From the NCBI GenBank assembly GCA_965371805.1, contig CBDUZW010000057.1, positions 1 to 35,865 on the forward strand: 35,865 nt of DNA, in the 5' to 3' direction. Within the stretch, counting starts at the first letter, position 1, and each line of letters begins with the position of its first letter. The notes under the pieces were generated by a model. The model did no database searches, had not been told where the DNA came from, and worked only from the letters and a program-made list of their open reading frames with translations. Source of the DNA: JAOZTV01 sp965371805. GTDB taxonomy: Bacteria > Acidobacteriota > Aminicenantia > UBA2199. A program made the translations under genes and the position numbers. This document shows, one piece after another, positions 15,689 to 23,325 of the stretch.

Positions 15689-16904
15689 GATCAATTTCCT
15701 TCTTTTTTCTCTTTTTATATTCTTTTGCCATTCCACCCGATGAGGTCTCTCTGTAAATAGATGGAAGGTCATGACCAGTCTGTTTCATTACATTTACTAT
15801 CTCATCAAAAGAAATTCTATGAGAGCCACCGGAATAGAGTGAGTAATCCGCACAGTCTAAAGCTCTTTTTGCAGCAAATGCGTTTCTCTCGATACAGGGT
15901 ATTTGGACAAGACCTTTTACCGGGTCACAGGTAAGCCCTAAATGGTGTTCAAGTCCCATTTCGGAGGCATATTCGATCTGTTCTACTGTCCCGCCCATTA
16001 ATTGTGTAGCTGCAGCTGCAGCCATTGCACAGGCGGTTCCTATTTCTCCCTGACAGCCGACTTCTGCACCGGAAATAGATGCATTAGATTTTATAAGGTT
16101 TCCAATAATGCCAGCTGATGCGAGTGCTCTTAGAATCGATTCATCACTACAATTAATTGTCTCTTTTAGATATCTTAAAATTGCTGGTAGAACACCGCAT
16201 GAACCACAAGTTGGAGCTGTGACAACAGTTCCGCCAGATGCATTTTCTTCTGAAACTGCCAACGCATAAGCTGATAATAGACCACCTCTTTTAAAGTGTG
16301 GTCCCCCAAGATTAGTTTTTGTATAAAATATCAGGGATTTCCTTGATAGACCTAAGCCACCAGGCAATGTTCCCTCCTTGGTCAGGCCGGATAGAATTGA
16401 ATCTTTCATCGTATTCCAAACCAGATCCAGAAATTTCCAGATGGATTCCCCCTCGTTTTCTTCTACATATTCCCATAGAGATAAGCCTGACTGATCACAA
16501 TAATCCAGGATTTCATTCATTTTTTTTTCTTTATAAATGATTTGGAGAGATGATGGGTTTTCACCATATGAAAGTTCTCCTCCACCAATGCTATAGACAT
16601 TCTCCGAAAGAATTAAATTATGTTCCTCATCAAAGCTTTCAAAGGTCATCCCATTTGGATGAAATGGGAGTTCTTTCTCTTTATTCCAGATAATTTCAAC
16701 CTTTTCAGGAAAAAATGCTTCCTCTATTGCCTTATCTGTATAATGTCCCTTGCCAGTCAGTGCAAGGCTTCCCCATAATGTAACTCTATATGTTTTTGCA
16801 TCTACCGTTTTTTTTTGAAAAACTTCTGCTGCTTTTTTGGGCCCCATTGTATGACTGGAAGAAGGCCCTTTCCCAATTCTAAATAGTTCTTTAATCGTCT
16901 GCAT
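15675..16904 (-). CDS. sdaA: L-serine dehydratase, iron-sulfur-dependent, single chain
   Basis: Deaminates L-serine to pyruvate and ammonia with a [4Fe-4S] cluster. The N-terminal beta domain shows GPSSSHTMGPKKAAE (13-27), and the C-terminal alpha domain shows VTAPTCGSCGVLPAIL, AEVGCQGEIGTACAM and LTCDPVKGLVQIPCIERNA, which contain the likely cluster cysteines. Both domains are in one chain, as in E. coli SdaA. At 409 residues it is about 45 shorter than that enzyme, mainly in the segment joining the domains. AGAGGA precedes the ATG. It follows the DsrE-like gene after 33 bp and may be cotranscribed with it. Confidence 0.93.
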   Translation of the reverse strand: MQTIKELFRIGKGPSSSHTMGPKKAAEVFQKKTVDAKTYRVTLWGSLALTGKGHYTDKAIEEAFFPEKVEIIWNKEKELPFHPNGMTFESFDEEHNLILSENVYSIGGGELSYGENPSSLQIIYKEKKMNEILDYCDQSGLSLWEYVEENEGESIWKFLDLVWNTMKDSILSGLTKEGTLPGGLGLSRKSLIFYTKTNLGGPHFKRGGLLSAYALAVSEENASGGTVVTAPTCGSCGVLPAILRYLKETINCSDESILRALASAGIIGNLIKSNASISGAEVGCQGEIGTACAMAAAAATQLMGGTVEQIEYASEMGLEHHLGLTCDPVKGLVQIPCIERNAFAAKRALDCADYSLYSGGSHRISFDEIVNVMKQTGHDLPSIYRETSSGGMAKEYKKRKKKEIDQKNK

Positions 16905-16937
16905 AATTTCCTCTGCCTTTTATTATGGAACTATATA

Positions 16938-17384
16938 CTAAAAGGTTAATACTTTCCAGTTATTCTTTATTAATTCAGAAAGGGCTTTCCCGTAATAAAT
17001 AACCTCTATTCCCATTTCTGAGAGTTGTTTAGCCACTCCATACTGATCTGCACACCATTTACAGGCATGTAATTCCACTCCAACCTTCTTTAACTTTCCT
17101 ATCCAATCCTGAAGTTCTTTATTTTCGCTAAGAAGTTTAGAGGATGGTCCCCATACAATAAATTTCACATCTTTGAACCATCCCAGTTTTTTAGCATTAT
17201 ATGCATAGATGAAAACCATTTTTTTTGCTACTTCAGGATCTCCACTGGTCCATAATACTGCTAATTTTTCAATTTGGTTAAATTGAGGTTTAATGGTTTC
17301 TTTTGTTTTTTTTTCAGTACTGGAGCCAAGGCAGATCCTTGTAATTATTATTGACAGGATAAGTAATAAAGCTGATTTTTTCAT
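16938..17384 (-). CDS. exported DsrE-family-like protein
   Basis: 148 residues with a signal peptide (MKKSALLLILSIIITRICLG, about 1-20). The mature part has the DsrE-like layout: a strand at KLAVLWTSGDPEVAKKMVFI, YAYNAKKLGWFKDVKFIVWG, then VELHACKWCADQYGV and a last strand around GIEVIYYGKALSELI. DsrE proteins normally act in the cytoplasm as sulfur carriers or uncharacterised small enzymes; export is less usual. Cys residues in the CKWC segment are candidates for chemistry. Start supported by AAGGAG six bases upstream. Function not assigned. Confidence 0.72.
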   Translation of the reverse strand: MKKSALLLILSIIITRICLGSSTEKKTKETIKPQFNQIEKLAVLWTSGDPEVAKKMVFIYAYNAKKLGWFKDVKFIVWGPSSKLLSENKELQDWIGKLKKVGVELHACKWCADQYGVAKQLSEMGIEVIYYGKALSELIKNNWKVLTF

Positions 17385-17464
17385 AATTATCTCCTTTTTT
17401 TATTTATCTTTTTACTAATGATATTTTAATAAGTTAATAGGCAAATTTAATAGATATTTTATTA

Positions 17465-18424
17465 CTATTCTTCTTCATGGCAGATCTCTTTTTTAATTAT
17501 ACTTTCTATTGTTTTATAGGAAATAATAAGTATCAATATTGTAAGAATTGCGATAAATGAAAGAGCAATATATTTATATACTAAACAGGCACATTCTGAT
17601 TTTTTAAACATCAGGGTTGAGGCCAATGCAATTGCAGCAATAGGGAAAGTATATGCCCACCATGAAATATAGAATTTTATTTTTAAGAACATTTTTATTT
17701 GAGAACAAAGTAATATGACCAGAAATAATGCAAGATAATAAAGTATCTTTGCAAATCCATCTACGACTCCTGTCAAGTTTACATAAGATATAAATCCTAT
17801 CGCCGGAGGCGCGATAAAAATAAACATTGTAGGTTTTAACTTATCAGGTAATGGATTATGAAATATAATTCTATTAAAGAAAATTGTAAATAGAATTAAC
17901 CAGAAAACAAGCCCAACACTGAAGAAAAACCACGAAATTTCGATAAATCCCAATTTAACACCTGCAATAGGGGCCAGTATATTACCAACTGCCGGAATAA
18001 ACCAGGCCGGATTGATTGAGTTTATTTTCAATTCAGTATTCATCCAGTTTGACATAATGGCCAGCGTAAATAATAGGTGTATCACAACGCCGATTATCCA
18101 GAGTACAGTGGCAATTTTGATATCTATCTTAAGGAAAGCAACACTGAAAAGCATAATACTTATTGATATGGCTGCAAAGAAATTTGATTTAACCGGGTGA
18201 TGAAAGTCTTTTTTCACTTCATCTCTGTGTTTTATAAATTTTATTGTATAAAAAATTAAAAGTGTAATAAATATCAGGATCGTTATCACAATAAAATAAT
18301 TGCTTATATTTCCAGGAATCCCGAGAAATATTTCTCCCTTCTGATATGCTATTGAAAGTCCACTTAAACCTAAAATAATGGCAAAAAATGATATTTGAAA
18401 GTTTTTTATCCGGTTGTTTTGCAT
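17465..18424 (-). CDS. TDT/SLAC1-type transporter (tellurite resistance/dicarboxylate family)
   Basis: 319 residues from the ATG at 18424, preceded by GGAGG at ten bases; a longer in-frame start at 18448 would put that ribosome site inside the gene. About ten membrane helices are evident. The segment SINPAWFIPAVGNILAPIAG matches the P-W-F-x-P-x-V-G-x-x-V/L region of TehA/SLAC1 proteins, which are anion channels or dicarboxylate carriers. Substrate unknown. A perfect -35 and good -10 lie upstream, and 80 bp separate it from the DsrE-like gene downstream. Confidence 0.8.
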   Translation of the reverse strand: MQNNRIKNFQISFFAIILGLSGLSIAYQKGEIFLGIPGNISNYFIVITILIFITLLIFYTIKFIKHRDEVKKDFHHPVKSNFFAAISISIMLFSVAFLKIDIKIATVLWIIGVVIHLLFTLAIMSNWMNTELKINSINPAWFIPAVGNILAPIAGVKLGFIEISWFFFSVGLVFWLILFTIFFNRIIFHNPLPDKLKPTMFIFIAPPAIGFISYVNLTGVVDGFAKILYYLALFLVILLCSQIKMFLKIKFYISWWAYTFPIAAIALASTLMFKKSECACLVYKYIALSFIAILTILILIISYKTIESIIKKEICHEEE

Positions 18425-18452
18425 AATACTCGTTCCTCCATTACCCAAATTT

Positions 18453-18481
18453 ATTTTAAATTATTTTGAAAATATTGTCAA
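18453..18481 (-). promoter_or_regulatory. sigma-70 promoter of the TDT transporter
   Basis: Minus strand TTGACA (18476-18481), 17-bp spacer, TAAAAT (18453-18458). It lies within the 114-bp divergent gap shared with the nitroreductase gene. A TATAAT at 18517-18522 on the plus strand may serve the latter, but without a matching -35. Confidence 0.68.
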
Positions 18482-18538
18482 AAAAAAATTGAAATGCAGA
18501 ATAAGTACATTTGTTGTATAATATTAATTGAGGTGATT

Positions 18539-19117
18539 ATGGATCTTAATTCTCTATTAAAAAAAAGCAGAACTTATAGACGGTTTTATCAGGAATTTAA
18601 AGTTGATCCTGATATTTTAAAAGATGTGATAAATAATACAAGATATTGTCCTTCACCGGCAAATCTTCAACCATTAAAATATTTAATAATAACAAATGAA
18701 GATTTGAATGCTGATATTTTCGAACATCTGAAGTGGGCAGCATATTTGAAAGAGTGGCAGGGACCTGAAGAAGGAGAAAAACCATCTGCATATATAATCA
18801 TGATAGGGGATAGAAGTTTAAGTAATTTTGTAGATTGGGATTATGGGATTGCCTTACAGACAATAATTCTGAGCTTAATGGAAAAAGAATTGGGTGTCTG
18901 TGCCTTTGCTTCATTTAATAGGAAAAAAATAAAGGAACTTTTCAATATATCAGAAGAATTTGAAATTCCCATTGTGATTGCTATTGGAAAACCTAAAGAA
19001 GAGGTTATAATCGAAAAGGTTGAAAATAATGATATAAAATATTATAGAGATGACCAAAAAATACACCATGTCCCTAAAAGAGATTTAAAGAATATTATTC
19101 AAAAAATCTTTGCCTGA
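18539..19117 (+). CDS. nitroreductase-family FMN oxidoreductase
   Basis: 192 residues from the ATG at 18539, chosen for the GAGGTG site five bases before it over an in-frame start at 18494. The FMN-binding start is KKSRTYRRF followed by TRYCPSPANLQPLKYLII. The helix DYGIALQTIILSLMEKELGVCAFASFNRKKI and the segment PIVIAIGKPKEEV are typical of the fold. These enzymes reduce nitro compounds, quinones, flavins or other acceptors with NAD(P)H; the true substrate is open. It is separate from the second nitroreductase at 28311, and the two are of different subtypes. Confidence 0.85.
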   Translation: MDLNSLLKKSRTYRRFYQEFKVDPDILKDVINNTRYCPSPANLQPLKYLIITNEDLNADIFEHLKWAAYLKEWQGPEEGEKPSAYIIMIGDRSLSNFVDWDYGIALQTIILSLMEKELGVCAFASFNRKKIKELFNISEEFEIPIVIAIGKPKEEVIIEKVENNDIKYYRDDQKIHHVPKRDLKNIIQKIFA

Positions 19118-19185
19118 TACTGTAAATAATTGAGAAACAAATTGTCAAAGCTTTAAACTATATCTCGAAGATTTGGATTTTAATC

Positions 19186-19214
19186 TTGAAAAAACAAATA
19201 ATATATGATTTAAT
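19186..19214 (+). promoter_or_regulatory. candidate sigma-70 promoter of the TPR-phosphatase pair
   Basis: TTGAAA (19186-19191), 17-bp spacer, TTTAAT (19209-19214), about 55 bases before the TPR gene. Such matches arise by chance in AT-rich DNA, so confidence is modest. Confidence 0.4.
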
Positions 19215-19268
19215 TAGATTTCGTTTGTTCATTTGAAATACTAAAATTCTATTTTATTGGAGATATTC

Positions 19269-21626
19269 ATGAATCAAGTAGAGAATAATAATAAAACATA
19301 TCCCGGTCTATTTAAAGACCTGTTAAATCGAAGAGTTCCACAGTTAGTTGGTTTTTATCTTGCCGGTAGTTGGGGTATTTTACAATTCTTTGACTGGATA
19401 GTTGGCAGGTATTTACTTTCGCCGCTGCTGGTCGACCTGGCTTTAACAATTATTGGTGCCCTTCTACCGTCTATCTTTATTCTGGCCTACTGTCATGGAA
19501 GTCCGGGGAAAAACAAATGGCATAAGGCTGAAAAATTCCTGGTTCCATTAAACTTACTTATTACTGTTATTCTTGTCTTTACACTTTTTAATCATAAAAA
19601 TCTGGATTCAATTGCACGGAGAGTTGCTGTAACAGACGAAAGTGGCAAAATAATTGAAAAGGTTGTTCCCAAAAGCAGTTCAATTAAAGAACTGGCTATT
19701 TTTGACATTGAAAATTTAACTGGAGATAAGAAGCTGGATTGGTTAAAATCCGGATTTATTCAGATGTTAGAACTTGATCTGTTTCAAGATCCATTTATGA
19801 ACATAAAATCTCCCTATATAAATGCTCCACTTTCAGGATTTTATGTGTATAGGAAATTTAAAGATGCCGGCTATGAAGATGTATCAAAGGCCCCTGTAAT
19901 GCTACAGAAAAAAATTGCAAATGAACTGAACACTCATGCTTTTTTATCTGGAAGCATCAATAAAAAAAATAATATTCTTGAATTAAGCATAAATTTATAT
20001 TCAACAAAAAACTCAAAAATTCTGTCAAAAAAAATCTTTAAGGGAACCAGTGTTTTTTCACTCATAGATGAGGTGAGTGTTTTTTTAAAAAAAACATTTA
20101 AACTGCCCTCTTATAAAAATGATGAAATTATTGATTTACAGATAAAAGATATGTATACCAGTTCAGAAAAAGCGGCTAAACTTGTTACCCAGGCGGGTAG
20201 CGGGATTGTGAAGAATAATGATTGGAAAAAGGCGCAAAAGTATTATGAAGAGGCTATTATTGAAGATAAGACATTTGCGCTGGCCTACATTGGACTTGCA
20301 GAAATTTATGCAATGAATAATAAGACGGATAAATGGAAAGCCACCTATAAACCACTTATGAAATATATTTATAAACTTCCGGATAAATTGCAGTTTTATA
20401 TCAAAGCCGGATACTATATTGCGATAAAAGGTGAACCTGAAAAGGCTTTTGACTTGTTTAGGATGATCATAAAGTTAAATCCAACTGATGTAAATGCTTA
20501 TTTTACTCTTGCAACCAGGCTTGATATGACTGGAAACTATGATGAGGCAATTGTATATTATAAAAAAACATTAGAATTAGATCCAGGTAAATTTGAAATA
20601 TACAATACTATAGGTAAGGCATATGAAAATAAAAGTGATCTCAAAAATGCAATTAATTATTTTAAATTGTATTCAGAAAAATTCCCTAAAAAACCCAACG
20701 GATTTCTGAAAATTGGCATAGTAGAAGAGAAATTAGGGAACTTTAGTGAGGCCAGAAAATACTATGAGAAGGCACTTCTCCTGGAACCGGAAAAAATATC
20801 AACAATCGCAATTATTGCTGGATTGGATATTAATTTAGGCAATTATAAGGTCGCATTAGAGACATATCGGGAATTATTAAAGAGTGTTACAGAACCAAGG
20901 AAGCTGGCTAAAATTTATGCCAACTTATCCGGTTATTATAAGTTAAGAGGACAACTGCTTAAAGAGATGGAATATATAGATCTAATGTTAGATGAGTATA
21001 AGAAATTTAAGGCGCCATTACACGTGACTATAACAAAAATTGTTATGGTAGGTGTATATTTGAAAAATGGGAAACATGATCAGGTAAGAAAAATGCTGAC
21101 TTCCTTTGAGAAAGACTTAGGGGCTCCTTTTGATAAACTGGTTTCAATAGGGTATATTAAATATTATAAGAACAGAGGGGAATTGGATAAAGTTGAAAAA
21201 CAGATATTAGATCTTGAGGATTTTATAAAAAAGATGGGAACTAAGCAATTTATAGTTATTGCCTCAAAGGCAAGAGGGGATGTTTTTAGATTAAAGGGGA
21301 ACTATAAAGAAGCTATATCACACTATAGAAAAGTAGTAAAGTTAAAACAGGACAATACCTCAGTATTAAAGAATATAGCACTTTGTTTTTTAAAAGATGG
21401 AAATGTTGAGGAAAGTACAAAGTTCATAAATAGAGCAATAAAAATATCTCCATATGATCCTGAGATATGCTATGGTGCTGCTCAGATATATTTTGCTCAA
21501 AAAAATATGGAATCGGGCTTGGAATACTTAAATAGAGCAATAAAAGTATGGGAAGATGCTGATGCCAATTTCATACCCGCTAAGGAAGCAAAAGAGCTTC
21601 TTTCTAAATACAGCAAGGAGGAGTAA
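19269..21626 (+). CDS. membrane TPR-repeat protein with FlgO/TolB-like segment
   Basis: 785 residues from the ATG at 19269 (GGAG six bases upstream). The N-terminal LLNRRVPQLVGFYLAGSWGI and two further hydrophobic stretches (to about residue 105) form a small three-helix membrane module. Around 143-165 the phrase AIFDIENLTGDKKLDWLKSG resembles the FlgO/TolB-N-like domain that often precedes TPRs in adenylate cyclases and CadC-like regulators. The rest carries about ten TPRs, e.g. DVNAYFTLATRLDMTGNYDE and FLKIGIVEEKLGNFSEARKY. No enzymatic domain is present. It ends directly at the start of the phosphatase gene, which suggests that it is a partner or scaffold for it. Confidence 0.83.
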   Translation: MNQVENNNKTYPGLFKDLLNRRVPQLVGFYLAGSWGILQFFDWIVGRYLLSPLLVDLALTIIGALLPSIFILAYCHGSPGKNKWHKAEKFLVPLNLLITVILVFTLFNHKNLDSIARRVAVTDESGKIIEKVVPKSSSIKELAIFDIENLTGDKKLDWLKSGFIQMLELDLFQDPFMNIKSPYINAPLSGFYVYRKFKDAGYEDVSKAPVMLQKKIANELNTHAFLSGSINKKNNILELSINLYSTKNSKILSKKIFKGTSVFSLIDEVSVFLKKTFKLPSYKNDEIIDLQIKDMYTSSEKAAKLVTQAGSGIVKNNDWKKAQKYYEEAIIEDKTFALAYIGLAEIYAMNNKTDKWKATYKPLMKYIYKLPDKLQFYIKAGYYIAIKGEPEKAFDLFRMIIKLNPTDVNAYFTLATRLDMTGNYDEAIVYYKKTLELDPGKFEIYNTIGKAYENKSDLKNAINYFKLYSEKFPKKPNGFLKIGIVEEKLGNFSEARKYYEKALLLEPEKISTIAIIAGLDINLGNYKVALETYRELLKSVTEPRKLAKIYANLSGYYKLRGQLLKEMEYIDLMLDEYKKFKAPLHVTITKIVMVGVYLKNGKHDQVRKMLTSFEKDLGAPFDKLVSIGYIKYYKNRGELDKVEKQILDLEDFIKKMGTKQFIVIASKARGDVFRLKGNYKEAISHYRKVVKLKQDNTSVLKNIALCFLKDGNVEESTKFINRAIKISPYDPEICYGAAQIYFAQKNMESGLEYLNRAIKVWEDADANFIPAKEAKELLSKYSKEE

Positions 21627-23279
21627 ATGGGAAATAAGGCAAACTGCTGCCATTCAAATTTATCTGAATATGCAATCCGGATAAAAGGAAAGGATTTAGC
21701 TTATTCCTCCTGTAATAAATGTTCTAATATCTGGATAGATATGGAAGATGTATATAACTTGAATTCAGAATATGATAATTCAAAAAAACGACTGGTCTCT
21801 AATTTTCCATGTCCAAGATGTAGAGAGATATTTCTTGAATCGGTGGATCTGATTAATGATGAAAAATTAAAACTATTGCAATGTAGAAAGTGCAGTGGAA
21901 TAAAAATGGATCTTCGTGGATATAAATTACCAGCAAAATATCCCATCAATTCAGGTCTTGAAGAGTTTGTAGATACTCTTTCAAGTTCTATTGGAAGGGA
22001 ATTGGGCCAGAAAAAAACCAATAAACTTCCACCGGAATTTAAAATTCAGAATTCAGAAGAAACTGATTATAAATGTCCATCATGCAGTTCATTGCTGACA
22101 AAGTACTCAACGCTTGATGAAATTCCCGGAAATGGGGCTGAATTTGAGATTTGCGACACTTGTTTCGGAATATGGCTTGACAGGGAAGATATGGTTCAGA
22201 AAAATCATTCTAAAAAGATGAAAAAATTGAATGTTGATATGGACAATATAATGCCAACCAAACGAACCTGTCCTAAATGTAGGAATACAACGCTTGTATC
22301 TCTAAAATATAAAGAGCTGGAAACTATTATAGACTGTTGTCCTTCATGTACCGGCACCTGGCTCGATGGAGGTGAATTATCAGAATTTTCATCTTTTCTC
22401 GGAATACGGGGTCAGGAGGTTATTGATGTTCTTATTAATAATGCTATATTTAAAAACCCGGTACTAACAAATGTATTGAAACAGTTCAGCCGTACCCTCC
22501 ATAAACTTGATAATCAGAATAAAGAACAGGTTGAAAATCTTGATCAGGCAAAAGAGATTCAGGAAAAATTAATTTTTGGTGATAAAGAGCATAATGCCTT
22601 AGTGCCAATAATATTTGATAGATTTAAAATTCTCAGTCATTGGATACCTGCAAAAATAGTAGGGGGGGATTATTTCGCGGTAATTCCATATTCATTTAAA
22701 GGGAAAGAACTGTTGGGGCTCTGCATTGCTGATGTATCAGGAAAAGGTCTTCCAGCTTCATTATTAATGGCAAATTTGCAGGCTCTATTACATTCATTTG
22801 CTCCTGGTACTGATTCTCCTGCAGAATTATGTACGAAGATAAATAGCATTTTACACAATTTTACGACATCTAATAAATTCATCACATTCTTTTATGGTAT
22901 ATTGGACCCTGCCTCAGGTGTTTTTAAATACTGTAATGCAGGTCATAATCCGCCTGTCTTTCTTTCAAATGAGAGAATTCACTGGCTTAAAGAGGGTGGA
23001 AGTGTTCTAAGCTTTTTTCCTGAATGGGACTATCAGGAAGGCAAAATTGATTTAAACGAGGGGGACAGGATTCTTTTTTATACGGATGGTGTGTCTGAAA
23101 CTGAAAATCCGAAAGGAGAGGAATTTGGAGAGGCGAGAATTGCCGCTTTATTGAAAGATCTTGGCTCAGAAAATTTTACAGAAACAATGAAATTGATTAT
23201 AAGGGAAGTCCAGGAATATAATAAGGGAAATTATAATGATGATACAACTTTTCTCATGATGGAGATGAGCAAAGCCTGA
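21627..23279 (+). CDS. four zinc ribbons fused to a SpoIIE/RsbU-type PP2C phosphatase
   Basis: 550 residues. The first 260 contain four TFIIB-type zinc ribbons, each a pair of CxxC knuckles: CCHS/CNKC, CPRC/CRKC, CPSC/CDTC (FGIWLDREDM) and CPKC/CPSC (TGTWLDGGEL). The first is the least regular. After a helical linker (about 275-330, DNQNKEQVENLDQAKEIQEK) comes the PP2C domain: PAKIVGGDYFAV, CIADVSGKGLPASLLMANLQ, YTDGVSETENPKGEEFG and NDDTTFLMM, with the metal-binding aspartates in place. Such phosphatases act on Ser/Thr-phosphorylated anti-anti-sigma proteins in partner-switching systems; no such partner is in the window. It starts directly after the TPR stop (TAAATG) with AAGGAGGAG before it, so the pair is an operon. 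Confidence 0.9.
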   Translation: MGNKANCCHSNLSEYAIRIKGKDLAYSSCNKCSNIWIDMEDVYNLNSEYDNSKKRLVSNFPCPRCREIFLESVDLINDEKLKLLQCRKCSGIKMDLRGYKLPAKYPINSGLEEFVDTLSSSIGRELGQKKTNKLPPEFKIQNSEETDYKCPSCSSLLTKYSTLDEIPGNGAEFEICDTCFGIWLDREDMVQKNHSKKMKKLNVDMDNIMPTKRTCPKCRNTTLVSLKYKELETIIDCCPSCTGTWLDGGELSEFSSFLGIRGQEVIDVLINNAIFKNPVLTNVLKQFSRTLHKLDNQNKEQVENLDQAKEIQEKLIFGDKEHNALVPIIFDRFKILSHWIPAKIVGGDYFAVIPYSFKGKELLGLCIADVSGKGLPASLLMANLQALLHSFAPGTDSPAELCTKINSILHNFTTSNKFITFFYGILDPASGVFKYCNAGHNPPVFLSNERIHWLKEGGSVLSFFPEWDYQEGKIDLNEGDRILFYTDGVSETENPKGEEFGEARIAALLKDLGSENFTETMKLIIREVQEYNKGNYNDDTTFLMMEMSKA

Positions 23280-23325
23280 TATAATCTTTGATATTACTAT
23301 ATTCCTGTAGCATTAAAACTATTTT

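Noticed and set aside
18489..18522. TTGAAA and a perfect TATAAT as a promoter for the nitroreductase gene
   Set aside because: The hexamers are 22 bases apart, and no acceptable -35 lies at 16-18 bases. Only the -10 is credible.
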